A DNA stretch of 64,000 bases from Gemmatimonadota bacterium. GTDB taxonomy: Bacteria > Gemmatimonadota > Gemmatimonadetes > Gemmatimonadales > Gemmatimonadaceae. A model generated the notes under the pieces. That model did no database searches and had not been told where the DNA came from. It saw nothing but the letters and a program-made list of their open reading frames with translations. The position numbers and the translations under genes are program-made. Shown piece after piece: positions 8,701-17,291 of this stretch. Within the stretch, counting starts at the first letter, position 1; every line of letters begins with the position of its first letter. Location of the stretch: NCBI GenBank assembly GCA_016714015.1, contig JADJNZ010000001.1, forward strand, positions 434,001 through 498,000. Direction: 5' to 3'.

Positions 8701-9333
8701 GAGCGCGCCGCCGCGCGGCACCTCGGCGTCGCCGGGTTCGACGTTCACCACCGGCGCCGGCGGCGTGGCGGCGATGGCGACGGACCAGGGCGCGAAGAGG
8801 ATCCGCGCCGAATCGCGCACGGACGCGGGGCCGAAGGCGAGGAGGAGCGCCGCGGCGACGAGCCCGCCGGCAAGCCACTTCTGCGCGCGCGCGACGCGCG
8901 GGCGCTCGATCGCGCGTTCGCTCGCGAGCGGCGCGATGGCGCGCGCCGCCTGCTGCACCACGCGCGCGGTGAGCGCCGGCGAGGCCTGCTGGTCGATCGG
9001 CTGCTCGAGTTCCTGCACTGCGGAGATCAGCGCCTGCTTGAGCTGCGGGGCGTGCTGCTCGACGTACATCGCGAACTCGGCATCGCTCGCGCGACGCACC
9101 AGCGGGAGCACGAGCCAGCGGACGGTGGCGGCGAGGACGATGCCGTAGCCGACGAGCCGCGCGGCGAGGACGCCGCTCCCGGTGCGCCCGAGGGTGGTCG
9201 TGACGAGCAGGCCGACGAGCACCGCCGCGACGAGCGCGACGACGACGATCGCGGCCGCTTCGAGCAGGAGTCGCCGGCGCCGCTGGCGGCGGAGGGCGGC
9301 GAGGAGGTCGTGGAGCTGTGCGGCTGCGGTCAT
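5719..9333 (-). CDS. Giant DUF4175-like membrane and coiled-coil protein
   Basis: The product has 1204 residues. It starts with two transmembrane segments (about 26-48 and 60-85) and a third near 150-170, then has a large beta-rich part (about 190-480) with an Ig-like, SD-rich arrangement, then long charged coiled-coil stretches (about 510-990) rich in Gln, Arg and Glu. Between about 995 and 1065 there is a Gly/Gln repeat (units such as GQQGQG, an 18-bp DNA repeat), with several poly-Gly runs earlier. The architecture matches the DUF4175 proteins found beside MoxR and vWA genes. The ATG overlaps the stop of the upstream BatA-like gene (ATGA). A scaffold role at the inner membrane or periplasm for the MoxR system is inference. 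Confidence 0.8.
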   Translation of the reverse strand: MTAAAQLHDLLAALRRQRRRRLLLEAAAIVVVALVAAVLVGLLVTTTLGRTGSGVLAARLVGYGIVLAATVRWLVLPLVRRASDAEFAMYVEQHAPQLKQALISAVQELEQPIDQQASPALTARVVQQAARAIAPLASERAIERPRVARAQKWLAGGLVAAALLLAFGPASVRDSARILFAPWSVAIAATPPAPVVNVEPGDAEVPRGGALDIRAALAHFTADGAELVFRADSAAEWTRIPMGRDSLEARFAGRLFDLVDDTEYYVEAMGIRSETFRLRITDLPAVTKLAVELRFPAFTNLPPERDEDGGDIAAVAGTVAIIEPTISLPVRAGTLVFDDGRSVPMTLDAAGKLSGRFTLQRSGFYRVDLESADGRKVSGGVQYAVEVLEDRAPEVSITTPGRDTKVTALEEVTIEAKASDDHGVTRLELRYRVNGGEERMVVLATPGAGTEETQAAHTLLLEELGLEPGDLVAYNAVARDATGHETLSDVYFLQVRPFSRNYTEAESNGGGGGGGGGGGEESPGDLVQRQRDIVAGTYNWVRDSARSPEARRNEDAATLAIAQGKLREDVATLAQRLQERGVVQQDTMFKVIRDALVAGVAAMKSAEEELGTRDGRGALPSEEKALRELQRADAQYRDMQVQRGQQQGGGGGGGGGQNAEDLADIFELENDRAQNQYEAVQQQATQGAAQQVDETLERIRQLAARQQQENERLQRQAEAMRDRMGRQAGGGGGGAQRELARQAEEEARRLERLAREQQSPEMQQAAQQMQRAADAMRRAATGSESQGNAALEELSRAAREIEDSRNENIARDVQRLAEQARELQERQKEVAEGVRRLQSATGAERANQMRQLGEQKDALSNDVQRLEAEAERVAREGRRDQPGASRELREAAEALRDQRVRDKIQFSKSVMRQGSPEYANAFEEQIGANIGEAADNLREAAGALSGESAERRQERTLESARELVRGVEAIGERLRDAEGTASPQRAQRAQRAQSTAEAGQQGEGQQGQGQQGQGQQGQGQQGQQGQQGQQGQGQGQEGQGQQGQGGQGQRGQQDGRGQGGQAADGRDGGNPRTGARAGRAPAIDPRQLAREFGLRRGDAEQLRALAREQGVATGELDRAIDELRRLEAARVAGDPAAVAALQAAALERLKSFEFSLFQQLVEKGGPRSSLGARAPVPSEYRAQVEEYYRSLARPQSPPPATPRP

Positions 9334-11393
9334 CCTGGGCTCCGCTCGGGTGAGACGAGAGTGGCGCGGCGCGCACGTCCGCGCCAGCCCTGCGAGGCGA
9401 TCACGCTCTCCCCGAGGAGCAGGAGCGCGGCGAGCACGATGAGCCAGCGCCAGACGCGCTGGCGCGACTCGAGTTCGATGGACGTCGGGGCGGTGAGACC
9501 CTGCAGCGTGGAGTCGGCGGATTCGCCGACCCCGAGGAGGAGGTCGGCGGGGCTCGCCACGACGAGGTCGGACTCGCCGGGCGCGACGTTGACCGCCGCG
9601 CGCTCGCGCGGCGCGCCGTCGACGCGTCCCGCGTAGGCGGCGTACACCCCCACCTGTTGCAGGAGGAGCGCCGCCCCGGCGCCGGTCCCCTCGGGGCGGA
9701 TGAGCGTGCCGTCCGGGGCGGCGACGACGGGCTCGCGTCGCACTCGGCGCGGTGCCCAGCTCTCTCCGGTGGTGCGCGCGAGCGGGGTGGACTCGTGCCC
9801 GGAGGCGTGCAGCGCGAGCCGACGCGTGAGCGGGAGGAAGGCGGGCTGGAGCGGCAGGTCGCTCTCGCGCGCGTCGAAGGCGACCGCGAGGAGGATCACG
9901 CGCCCTTCGCCTTGCACGCGCTCGATGACCGCGGGTGCGCCATCGTCGAAGCGTGCGAGGACGTCGCTGCCGACGGCGGGTTCGAGGCGCGCGTAGCGCT
10001 GGAAGCGCGGCGCGGTGAGCGCGGCCTGCGCGGCGCGGAACGGCGAGAAGACCGGATGCTCCTCGCGCACCTCGCCGAGCATCGCGCCGCCGCCCGCGCG
10101 CCGATCCGCACTGCCGGCGAGCGCGGCCACGCCCGCGAGATCGGCGATCCGGCGCGCGCCGAGCCGCGGACCGGCGAGCACGATCGCGCCGCCGCCCGCT
10201 TCGATCCACTGCGTGAAGCGCGCGGCCGCCGCGCCGGTGGGTGGGGTGACATCCCAGAAGATCACGGCGCCGGAGCGGTCGAGCGTCGCCGCGTCGAGCG
10301 TGCCGGGGCGTCGCCGCTCCACGCGCACCGCGGGCGCGCGGCCGATGCCGAGCGCGCGCTCGAGGTACAGCGTCTCGTCCTTCTGCAGGTCATCGGGCAC
10401 GACGAGCTGCACGGCGATGCCGTCGTCGGCCGGGAGCGCGAAGTGGAAGCGATCGTCACCGGCGAGGGCGTCGGCGTCGACGGCGACCTCCCCTTCGACG
10501 GCGGTGGCCGGTGCGGGGATGGCGTCGAAGACGACGGCGAGCTCGCCGTTGGGCTGCAGGGTCGCGGTGCGCGTCCCCACGTCCCGACCGGCGAGGCGGA
10601 GCGTGAACCGGGCGCTCCGCGGCGCCGGGAGATCCCGCGTCACCGCGCGCGCGAGCACCTGGAGCAAGACGCGCTGGCCATCGACGATGCGTCGCGCCTC
10701 GACGGCGCGGAGCGACGTGTTCGGCCGCGTTTCCGCGGCGACCTGCACGACGCGCAGCGGCAGCCCCTTGGGCAGCTCGAGTCCGGCGACGCCGGCGAGT
10801 CCGCTGCGCTGGAGATCGGTGACGATCACGAACTCGGGGGCGCCCGGCGGCGCGCCGATGAGCGCGCTCCGCGCCACGCGCAGCGCCGCGCCGAAGCGTG
10901 TCCCGCGCGCGACGGGAGTGGTCGCGTCGACGATCGTCCGCGCGACGGCCTTGTCGTTCGTCCACGCCTGCGCGAGTTCCGCTTCCTCGTCGAACAGCAC
11001 GACGCTCACCTGGTCGTCGGCGCCGAGCGAGGAGAGGACGGCGCGCGCGGAGTCGCGTGCGGCCTCCCAGGTGCCGGCGTACCCCATGCTCATCGAACGG
11101 TCGAGGAGCAACACGACGGTGCGGACACGCCCGGCGCTGCTCGACTCGGCGGCCTTGCCGAAGAAGGGCCGGGAGAAGGCGAGCACGAGCACGGCGACGG
11201 CGAGCGCGCGCAGGAGGAGCAGCGGCCAGTCGGTCACGCGCCGGCGGTCGCTCGTGCGGATGGGGAGCCGCACGAGGAACATCAGCGACGGGAACCGCAT
11301 GGGCGTCTCCTCGTTGCGGTCGCGCAGGTGCATCAGCAGCGGGATGCCGAGGGCGGCGAGGCCGGCGAGGAAGGCGGGGACGAGGAAACCCAT
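9330..11393 (-). CDS. BatA-like membrane protein with von Willebrand A domain
   Basis: A 687-residue protein. The N-terminus has the two-helix BatA-type anchor (FLVPAFLAGLAALGIPLLMHLRDR and WPLLLLRALAVAVLVLAFSRPFF). A vWA domain follows with the MIDAS motif DRSMS at 98-102. The middle and C-terminal part (about 330-600) looks like a glutamine-amidotransferase-like fold (VIFWDVTPPTG, GGGAIVLAGPRLG) without obvious catalytic residues, and a last transmembrane helix lies near 665. It overlaps both neighbours (stop/start ATGA with the DUF4175 gene, TGATG with the DUF58 gene). Such proteins act with MoxR AAA+ ATPases; what this one matures or assembles is unknown. Confidence 0.88.
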   Translation of the reverse strand: MGFLVPAFLAGLAALGIPLLMHLRDRNEETPMRFPSLMFLVRLPIRTSDRRRVTDWPLLLLRALAVAVLVLAFSRPFFGKAAESSSAGRVRTVVLLLDRSMSMGYAGTWEAARDSARAVLSSLGADDQVSVVLFDEEAELAQAWTNDKAVARTIVDATTPVARGTRFGAALRVARSALIGAPPGAPEFVIVTDLQRSGLAGVAGLELPKGLPLRVVQVAAETRPNTSLRAVEARRIVDGQRVLLQVLARAVTRDLPAPRSARFTLRLAGRDVGTRTATLQPNGELAVVFDAIPAPATAVEGEVAVDADALAGDDRFHFALPADDGIAVQLVVPDDLQKDETLYLERALGIGRAPAVRVERRRPGTLDAATLDRSGAVIFWDVTPPTGAAAARFTQWIEAGGGAIVLAGPRLGARRIADLAGVAALAGSADRRAGGGAMLGEVREEHPVFSPFRAAQAALTAPRFQRYARLEPAVGSDVLARFDDGAPAVIERVQGEGRVILLAVAFDARESDLPLQPAFLPLTRRLALHASGHESTPLARTTGESWAPRRVRREPVVAAPDGTLIRPEGTGAGAALLLQQVGVYAAYAGRVDGAPRERAAVNVAPGESDLVVASPADLLLGVGESADSTLQGLTAPTSIELESRQRVWRWLIVLAALLLLGESVIASQGWRGRARRATLVSPERSPG

Positions 11394-12289
11394 CAGCGCA
11401 CCCGGCTCCGCGAGAGGCGGTGGTCGAGATAGGCGTAGAGCGCGCGGTCGAGGGGTTCGTCGGTGCGGATGGGGATGTAGTCCACGCCGCCGGCGGCGAA
11501 GCGCTGCTCGAGCGCGGCGCGGTGCGCGCCCCACATCGCGAGATACCGCGCCCTGACCTCCTCCGGCCGGAGCGGCATCCGCAGCCCGCTCTCCCCGTCC
11601 TCGAAGACGGTGGCCGCCTCGAACGGGAACTCCTCCTCGGCGGCGTCGAGCAGATGGAAGACGAGCACGTCATGCCCACGCGCGCGCAGCGTGTCGATCG
11701 ACCGGCCGATCGCTGCGGGCTCGTCGTAACAGTCGGTCACGACGACGATGATGCCGGGGCGATTCGCGACATCGGCGACCTTGTCGATCGCGAGCGGCAG
11801 CTTCCCTTCCCCGACCGGCGTCGCGCGCCCGAGGGCGTGGAACAGCAACTGGAGATGCCGCGTGCTCGGCGGGATCATCTCCTGCAGTGTGCCGGCGAAG
11901 GTGGCGAGGCCGATGCGGTCCCCCTGTCGCTGCGTGAGCCAGGCGAGCGAGGCGACGAGCATGCGCGCGTAGGCGAACTTGTTCACGGCGCCCGACGCGT
12001 AGTCCATCGAGCCGGAGACGTCGAGCGCGAAGAGCACGCCGGCGTTCGTGTCGGCCTCGTACTCCTTGATGTAGAAGCGGTCGGTGCGGGCGTAGGCCTT
12101 CCAGTCGATCCGCCGCAGGTCGTCGCCCGGCTGGTACTGGCGGTGCTCGGCGAAGTCCAGGCTGAGGCCCTTCTTGGCCGACCGGTGCAGGCCGTGCATG
12201 AAGCCGTCGACGACCGTCCGCGCGAGGAGCGGGAGGTCGGAGATGCGGGTCAGCAGGGCGGGGTCGAGGAAGGTCTCGAAGGACGGCAT
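11393..12289 (-). CDS. DUF58 domain protein (MoxR partner)
   Basis: A 298-residue soluble protein. The DUF58 signature GDDLRRIDWKAYART is at about 55-69, followed by a vWA-like fold with the metal-site motif DVSGS at 90-94 and a conserved D(C)YDEP loop. DUF58 proteins are regular partners of MoxR ATPases and are thought to present substrates to them. The gene sits between moxR and the BatA-like gene, sharing one base with the latter. A 103-nt spacer with 13-bp G-rich repeats separates it from moxR. Confidence 0.92.
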   Translation of the reverse strand: MPSFETFLDPALLTRISDLPLLARTVVDGFMHGLHRSAKKGLSLDFAEHRQYQPGDDLRRIDWKAYARTDRFYIKEYEADTNAGVLFALDVSGSMDYASGAVNKFAYARMLVASLAWLTQRQGDRIGLATFAGTLQEMIPPSTRHLQLLFHALGRATPVGEGKLPLAIDKVADVANRPGIIVVVTDCYDEPAAIGRSIDTLRARGHDVLVFHLLDAAEEEFPFEAATVFEDGESGLRMPLRPEEVRARYLAMWGAHRAALEQRFAAGGVDYIPIRTDEPLDRALYAYLDHRLSRSRVR

Positions 12290-12330
12290 GAAGGAGCGAG
12301 GAGCGAGGGGAAGGGGAAGAGGCGAGGGAA

Positions 12331-12392
12331 GGGGGAGGGACGAGGGGGAGGGACTAGGGGGAGGGACTAGGGGGAGGGATCAGGGGGGGGGA

Positions 12393-12395
<3 letters not shown>
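12331..12395. repeat. Five 13-bp G-rich tandem repeats
   Basis: Five 13-bp units start at 12331, 12344, 12357, 12370 and 12383. Each is of the form GGGGGAGGG followed by AYKA; the last is nine G then ATCA. The final unit contains the moxR stop codon (TCA on the plus strand at 12393-12395). A looser purine-rich run precedes them from about 12290. The plus strand has many G-runs and could form G-quadruplexes. The mRNA of the flanking minus-strand genes would be C-rich here. Confidence 0.85.
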
Positions 12396-13418
<1,023 letters not shown>

Positions 13419-13438
13419 GGTCTTCTCCAGGTGGTCGG

Positions 13439-14200
13439 TCAGCGGCTGAGCGAATAGACGAGGAAGTTGATGCCGAGCTTGTACGCTTCGTTCTCGAGGT
13501 CCACCGGGGCGAAGCCCTGCCCCGAGAACTCCCAGTACTCCGAGAGGTCGCCATCCCGATACGCGAGGGCGATCATGCGCCGCTTCGGGTCGTTGTCCTC
13601 GAAGAGCGCCCAGAAGGTGGGCACGGTGCCGCTGTATGACGTGAGCTCCTCGGGGTGCGGCACGCGGTAGAACGCGTCGAAGATCGGGTGCGTGCCATCG
13701 ATCGGCACGAACCGCAGCGCGGGGAGCACGCGGCGCATCTGCGCCTCGAGGTTGAACCAGTGGTTGCCGCGGAAGTCGTCGAACATCACGAACCCGCCCT
13801 TGGCGAGGTAGGTCCGCATCGCGGCGACCTCCACGTCGTTGGGGCGCCAGAAGCCCGGCTCGGCCATGTACGCGACGGGATAGCGACCGAGCTGCGGGTC
13901 GGTCACGCGCATCACCGCACTCTCCGCGGTCCGCACGCGGATCGTCGTGAGCTCGCTCAGGATCTGCGTGAAGTTCCGCTCGCCGCGCGGGTAATCGTGC
14001 GACCAAGGGACGTCCCCGCCACCGAAGCGACCGACGTCCTGGTCCATCCCCATCTCGTAGCGCAGGCGGACGAAGGTGACGCGGCCGTCGTACGGGGGAT
14101 TGTCGCCGGGCTCGGTGAAACGATTCCGGCGGCCCCGCTGCGCCTCGAGCGGAGCGGCGGCGCACAGCGCGGCGAGCAAGACCAAGCGTCGCCAGTTCAT
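13439..14200 (-). CDS. DUF4159 domain protein, exported
   Basis: A 253-residue protein with a signal peptide (RRLVLLAALCAAAPLEAQ). The rest is a DUF4159-type fold, with FVRLRYEMG near 43-51, an LxxTxRVRT stretch, then FVMFDDFRGNHW near 140-151 and PHPIFDAFY-like and YRDGDLSEYWE segments. DUF4159 resembles a glutamine-amidotransferase-like fold and is often encoded with MoxR and vWA genes. The molecular role is unknown. Its ATG overlaps the stop of the TPR peptidase gene (ATGA), and moxR starts 20 nt beyond its stop. Confidence 0.85.
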   Translation of the reverse strand: MNWRRLVLLAALCAAAPLEAQRGRRNRFTEPGDNPPYDGRVTFVRLRYEMGMDQDVGRFGGGDVPWSHDYPRGERNFTQILSELTTIRVRTAESAVMRVTDPQLGRYPVAYMAEPGFWRPNDVEVAAMRTYLAKGGFVMFDDFRGNHWFNLEAQMRRVLPALRFVPIDGTHPIFDAFYRVPHPEELTSYSGTVPTFWALFEDNDPKRRMIALAYRDGDLSEYWEFSGQGFAPVDLENEAYKLGINFLVYSLSR

Positions 14201-16338
14201 GGCGTGCCCCCGGGCGGCGCGTTGCGGAGTTCCAGCAGCAACTGCTGCGCGCGCTCGTACGTGGGCGACTGTTCGAGCACCGCGAGGACCTCGCGACGCG
14301 CGCCCGCACGATCCCCTGCCCCGAACAGCGCGCGCGCGAGGTCGACGCGCGCCGCGAGCAGGTCGGACGGCCCGAGTGCGAGGATCGCCCGACGCTCGCG
14401 CACCGCCTTCCCCGGCAGGCCGGCGCGCGCCGCGGCGTCGGCGAGCTTCGCATGCGTCGGCGCGTCGTAGGGCCAGATCCAGAGCATGCGCTCCAGCGCG
14501 CCGATGAGCGCCGTGTCGTTGCGCGCGCGCTCGTACTGTTGCGCCTCCGCGATGAGCGGCTCGAGTTCCGCATCGCCGACGACGGCGCTGTCCGACATCG
14601 CCGCGACACTCGTCGCCGCGAGCGCGCGTGCGAAGCGCGCGCGCACCCAGGTATCGAACCGCTCGTCGAGCGCGGCCTCGCTGAGCTTGAGCACGCGCTG
14701 GAAGACCTGCGCGTTCGTGAGGCCGTCGCGCCAGCCCCGCAGCATCGCGCCGAGCGCCGGCGCGCCGAACTCGGCCTCGATCATCTCCACGACCATCGAG
14801 GCGTGGAAGTAGCTCAGCACGACCTCATGCTCGTTGCGCGGCCTCACGAAGCCGTCGTTGAGCTGACTCACCGGGCGGAGGACGTTCCCCTTGAGTGCGG
14901 CATAGTACGGCGGCGATGGCGTGGCGCCCCAGCCGGGTCGCGCGCGCCGCTCCTCGTGCACCGACACGCCTTCGGAGAACCAGCGCGGCACCCGATTGTC
15001 GGAGAGTCCGAGGGTGAAGGTGTGCGTGAGCTCGTGCCAGGCGGTGGAGCCCCAGTTGAACGTCCCCGGCGCGCGCGCCGAGGGGGCGTCGATCGCGAGC
15101 AGACGACCGAAGCTCACGCCGAGCGCGCCGAGTCCGGTGAGGCCGACAGTGCGCACGGAGAAGTCCGCGTGCCGCGCGTAGATCTCCATCCGCACCGGCG
15201 CGGCCGGCCGGTAGTCGTACCGTGCCGCGAGCTTGTCGTACGCCTCCTCGAGCAGCGGGGAGAGGTACGGCAGGAGGATGTCCGCCTCGCGCGCCGAGGC
15301 GACGAACTCGAACCGCCCCATCCGCACGGTGCGGAAGGTCGCGAGCGCGTCGAGGAGGTCGAGCGTGTTCTTGTGCCAGAGATTGAACGGGTCGATCGCG
15401 AAGGCGCGCTCGATGTGCGCACGCCCCTGGGAGAGCTGGCCGGTCCGAAGACGGTTGGTGCCGAGCGAGCCGAGCGCGGCGACGGACATCGAGTCGAGCT
15501 CGAGGGCGCGCGCCGCGAAGCGCTCGGCATCCGCGTAGCGACGCTGTCGCGAGGCGGCTTCCGAGAGCGTGATATAGAAGGGCGCCGGCCGCGGCGTGAT
15601 GCGCTCCGCCTGTGCGCGCGCGTCGCGGAAGGCGCTGGAGTCGCCTTCGATCCACGCCACCGCGCCGATCACCGCCCACGCGTCGAGCGCCTGCGCCTCG
15701 GTGGCGCGCAGATCCGGCGTGAGCACACGGCGTGCGGCGGCACGCGCCGAATCATCCGCCTCGGCCTCGAGGTGCTGGCGCGCGACGAACAGGTGCGCCG
15801 GCACGAAGCGCGGGTCGGCGGCGAGCGCCTCACGCGCCTTCGCGAGCGCGTCCCCCTTGCCGGTGAACTCCATCACGCGCGCCATGCCGAGGAGGGCCCA
15901 CGCGCTGGTGGGCCGACGGCGCAGCACCGCCTCGTACCCCTGCTGCGCGTCCGGGGCGACGTACTTGTCGAGCAGCAGGTCCGACGCGCGGAGCACCGCC
16001 TCGTCGTTGGTGGGATCGGCCGCGGCGGCGGCATCGAACGCGCGCAGGGCCGCGCGCACCGCGTCGGCCTCGCCCGCCGAGACGAGCAGGTACGCGCGTC
16101 CGGCCGCGATGCGGTCGCGCGCCGACCAGCCGTCGCCGCCCCGCCCGTACTCGGCCGCGATCGTCGCGCCCTCGCGCTCCGCGGTCGCGCGGTCCCCGCG
16201 GAGGAGCGCGAGCTCGGCGCGCTGCACCCGCGCGGTGCGGTCGGGCGCGGCCTGTGCCGCGACGGGAGTCGCGATGACCCCCGACGCGGCGGCCGCGAAG
16301 CTGACGACCGCGGCGAGCGCCGCGCGGCGCGCGCTCAT
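14197..16338 (-). CDS. TPR protein with M48/MA-like zinc peptidase domain, exported
   Basis: A 713-residue protein with a signal peptide ending near AAQA (residue 30). Tetratricopeptide-like repeats occupy about 35-330 and about 590-710. Between them is a gluzincin-type peptidase domain: HELTH at 435-439 gives the two zinc His and the catalytic Glu436, and Glu456 in WFSEG is the expected third ligand. An active metallopeptidase in the periplasm is therefore likely; the substrate is unknown. It overlaps the genes on both sides by 4 nt, which ties it to the caspase-like protein and DUF4159. Confidence 0.85.
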   Translation of the reverse strand: MSARRAALAAVVSFAAAASGVIATPVAAQAAPDRTARVQRAELALLRGDRATAEREGATIAAEYGRGGDGWSARDRIAAGRAYLLVSAGEADAVRAALRAFDAAAAADPTNDEAVLRASDLLLDKYVAPDAQQGYEAVLRRRPTSAWALLGMARVMEFTGKGDALAKAREALAADPRFVPAHLFVARQHLEAEADDSARAAARRVLTPDLRATEAQALDAWAVIGAVAWIEGDSSAFRDARAQAERITPRPAPFYITLSEAASRQRRYADAERFAARALELDSMSVAALGSLGTNRLRTGQLSQGRAHIERAFAIDPFNLWHKNTLDLLDALATFRTVRMGRFEFVASAREADILLPYLSPLLEEAYDKLAARYDYRPAAPVRMEIYARHADFSVRTVGLTGLGALGVSFGRLLAIDAPSARAPGTFNWGSTAWHELTHTFTLGLSDNRVPRWFSEGVSVHEERRARPGWGATPSPPYYAALKGNVLRPVSQLNDGFVRPRNEHEVVLSYFHASMVVEMIEAEFGAPALGAMLRGWRDGLTNAQVFQRVLKLSEAALDERFDTWVRARFARALAATSVAAMSDSAVVGDAELEPLIAEAQQYERARNDTALIGALERMLWIWPYDAPTHAKLADAAARAGLPGKAVRERRAILALGPSDLLAARVDLARALFGAGDRAGARREVLAVLEQSPTYERAQQLLLELRNAPPGGTP

Positions 16339-17291
16339 GGCCGCCGCTCCAGCGCGCGGATCTCCGCCGACTTCTCCGCGATCGCGACGAGCAGCCGCTC
16401 GAGCTCGGCCTCGTATTCCGCCTCGGGCGTCGTCGCCTTGCGGGCCTTGAGGCGCTCGACCTGCTCCTCGAGCGCCTTCCGCTCCGCCACCAGAGTCACC
16501 ACGCGCGGGTCGCCGCTCGAGACGCTCGCCGCGTAGGCCGTGCGGGACGCGAGCACCGAGTCGGAGACCACCGCGTGCTCGGTGAGCATCCGCCGGTTGG
16601 TGTCGTACGCCTTCGCGACCTCGCGCACCGCGAATGCGAAGGACTCCATCACCGTGGTGCGGCCGTCCTTGTCCGCATCCGCCTCGTCGCTCGCGAGGCC
16701 ACGCACGAAGTGCTCGGCGAACTGCGAGTCATTGCGCTCGAACGCCGTGCGCGTCGCGGTGACGATCACTCGCCCAGGGCCCTTGAGCGCCGCGCCGAAG
16801 TCGCCGCTCGCGCTCGCGGCGACGACGAACACGACCGTCTGCCGCGCGAAGCCAGCGATCCAGGTGGCGTACTCCGCGGCGGTGGGATCGACCCCGGGGA
16901 GATTCACGCGCGACTGCATACCTTCCCCCGACCCATGCCCGATGAGGATCACGACCACCACGTCGCCCGGCGCCACGCGGCGCGAGAGGGCGAGGAAGGC
17001 GCCCGCGACCGCGTCCTTCGTCGCGCGGCCATCGATCCGCTGTGAGTCGCGCGCCGGATCCTCGGCGAGCCAGACGAGACTCGAGTCGGCCACGCGCCAG
17101 CGCGTGCGCGCGAGGTCGGCGAGCGCCGCGCCGTGCTTCGCGAAGGCCGCGGTGTACGCCGGTTCGCCGCCGAGTCCGGTGACGACGAGCAGGTGCGTGC
17201 GCTGCGCGAGGGCGTCGGTCGCGGCCGCCGCGTTCGCGACGGCGAGCGCTGCCATCGACCAGAGGAGACGCCGCGCGGAGAGCCGACTCAT
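16335..17291 (-). CDS. Legumain/caspase-fold protein with Ser at the catalytic Cys position and an EF-hand loop
   Basis: A 318-residue protein with a signal peptide (residues 1-30). The domain at about 31-235 reads like a C13/C14 peptidase: VVVVILIGHGSGEG contains the catalytic-type His119, and the next strand, QTVVFVVAASASGDF (151-165), matches the usual D-A-C-x-S-G strand but has Ser160 where the nucleophilic Cys should be. IVTATRTAFERND follows as in legumains. DADKDGRTTVME (205-216) is a full 12-residue EF-hand loop. The C-terminus is a coiled coil (about 255-318). It may be a pseudo-protease or a serine variant. It overlaps both neighbouring genes by 4 nt. Confidence 0.75.
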   Translation of the reverse strand: MSRLSARRLLWSMAALAVANAAAATDALAQRTHLLVVTGLGGEPAYTAAFAKHGAALADLARTRWRVADSSLVWLAEDPARDSQRIDGRATKDAVAGAFLALSRRVAPGDVVVVILIGHGSGEGMQSRVNLPGVDPTAAEYATWIAGFARQTVVFVVAASASGDFGAALKGPGRVIVTATRTAFERNDSQFAEHFVRGLASDEADADKDGRTTVMESFAFAVREVAKAYDTNRRMLTEHAVVSDSVLASRTAYAASVSSGDPRVVTLVAERKALEEQVERLKARKATTPEAEYEAELERLLVAIAEKSAEIRALERRP

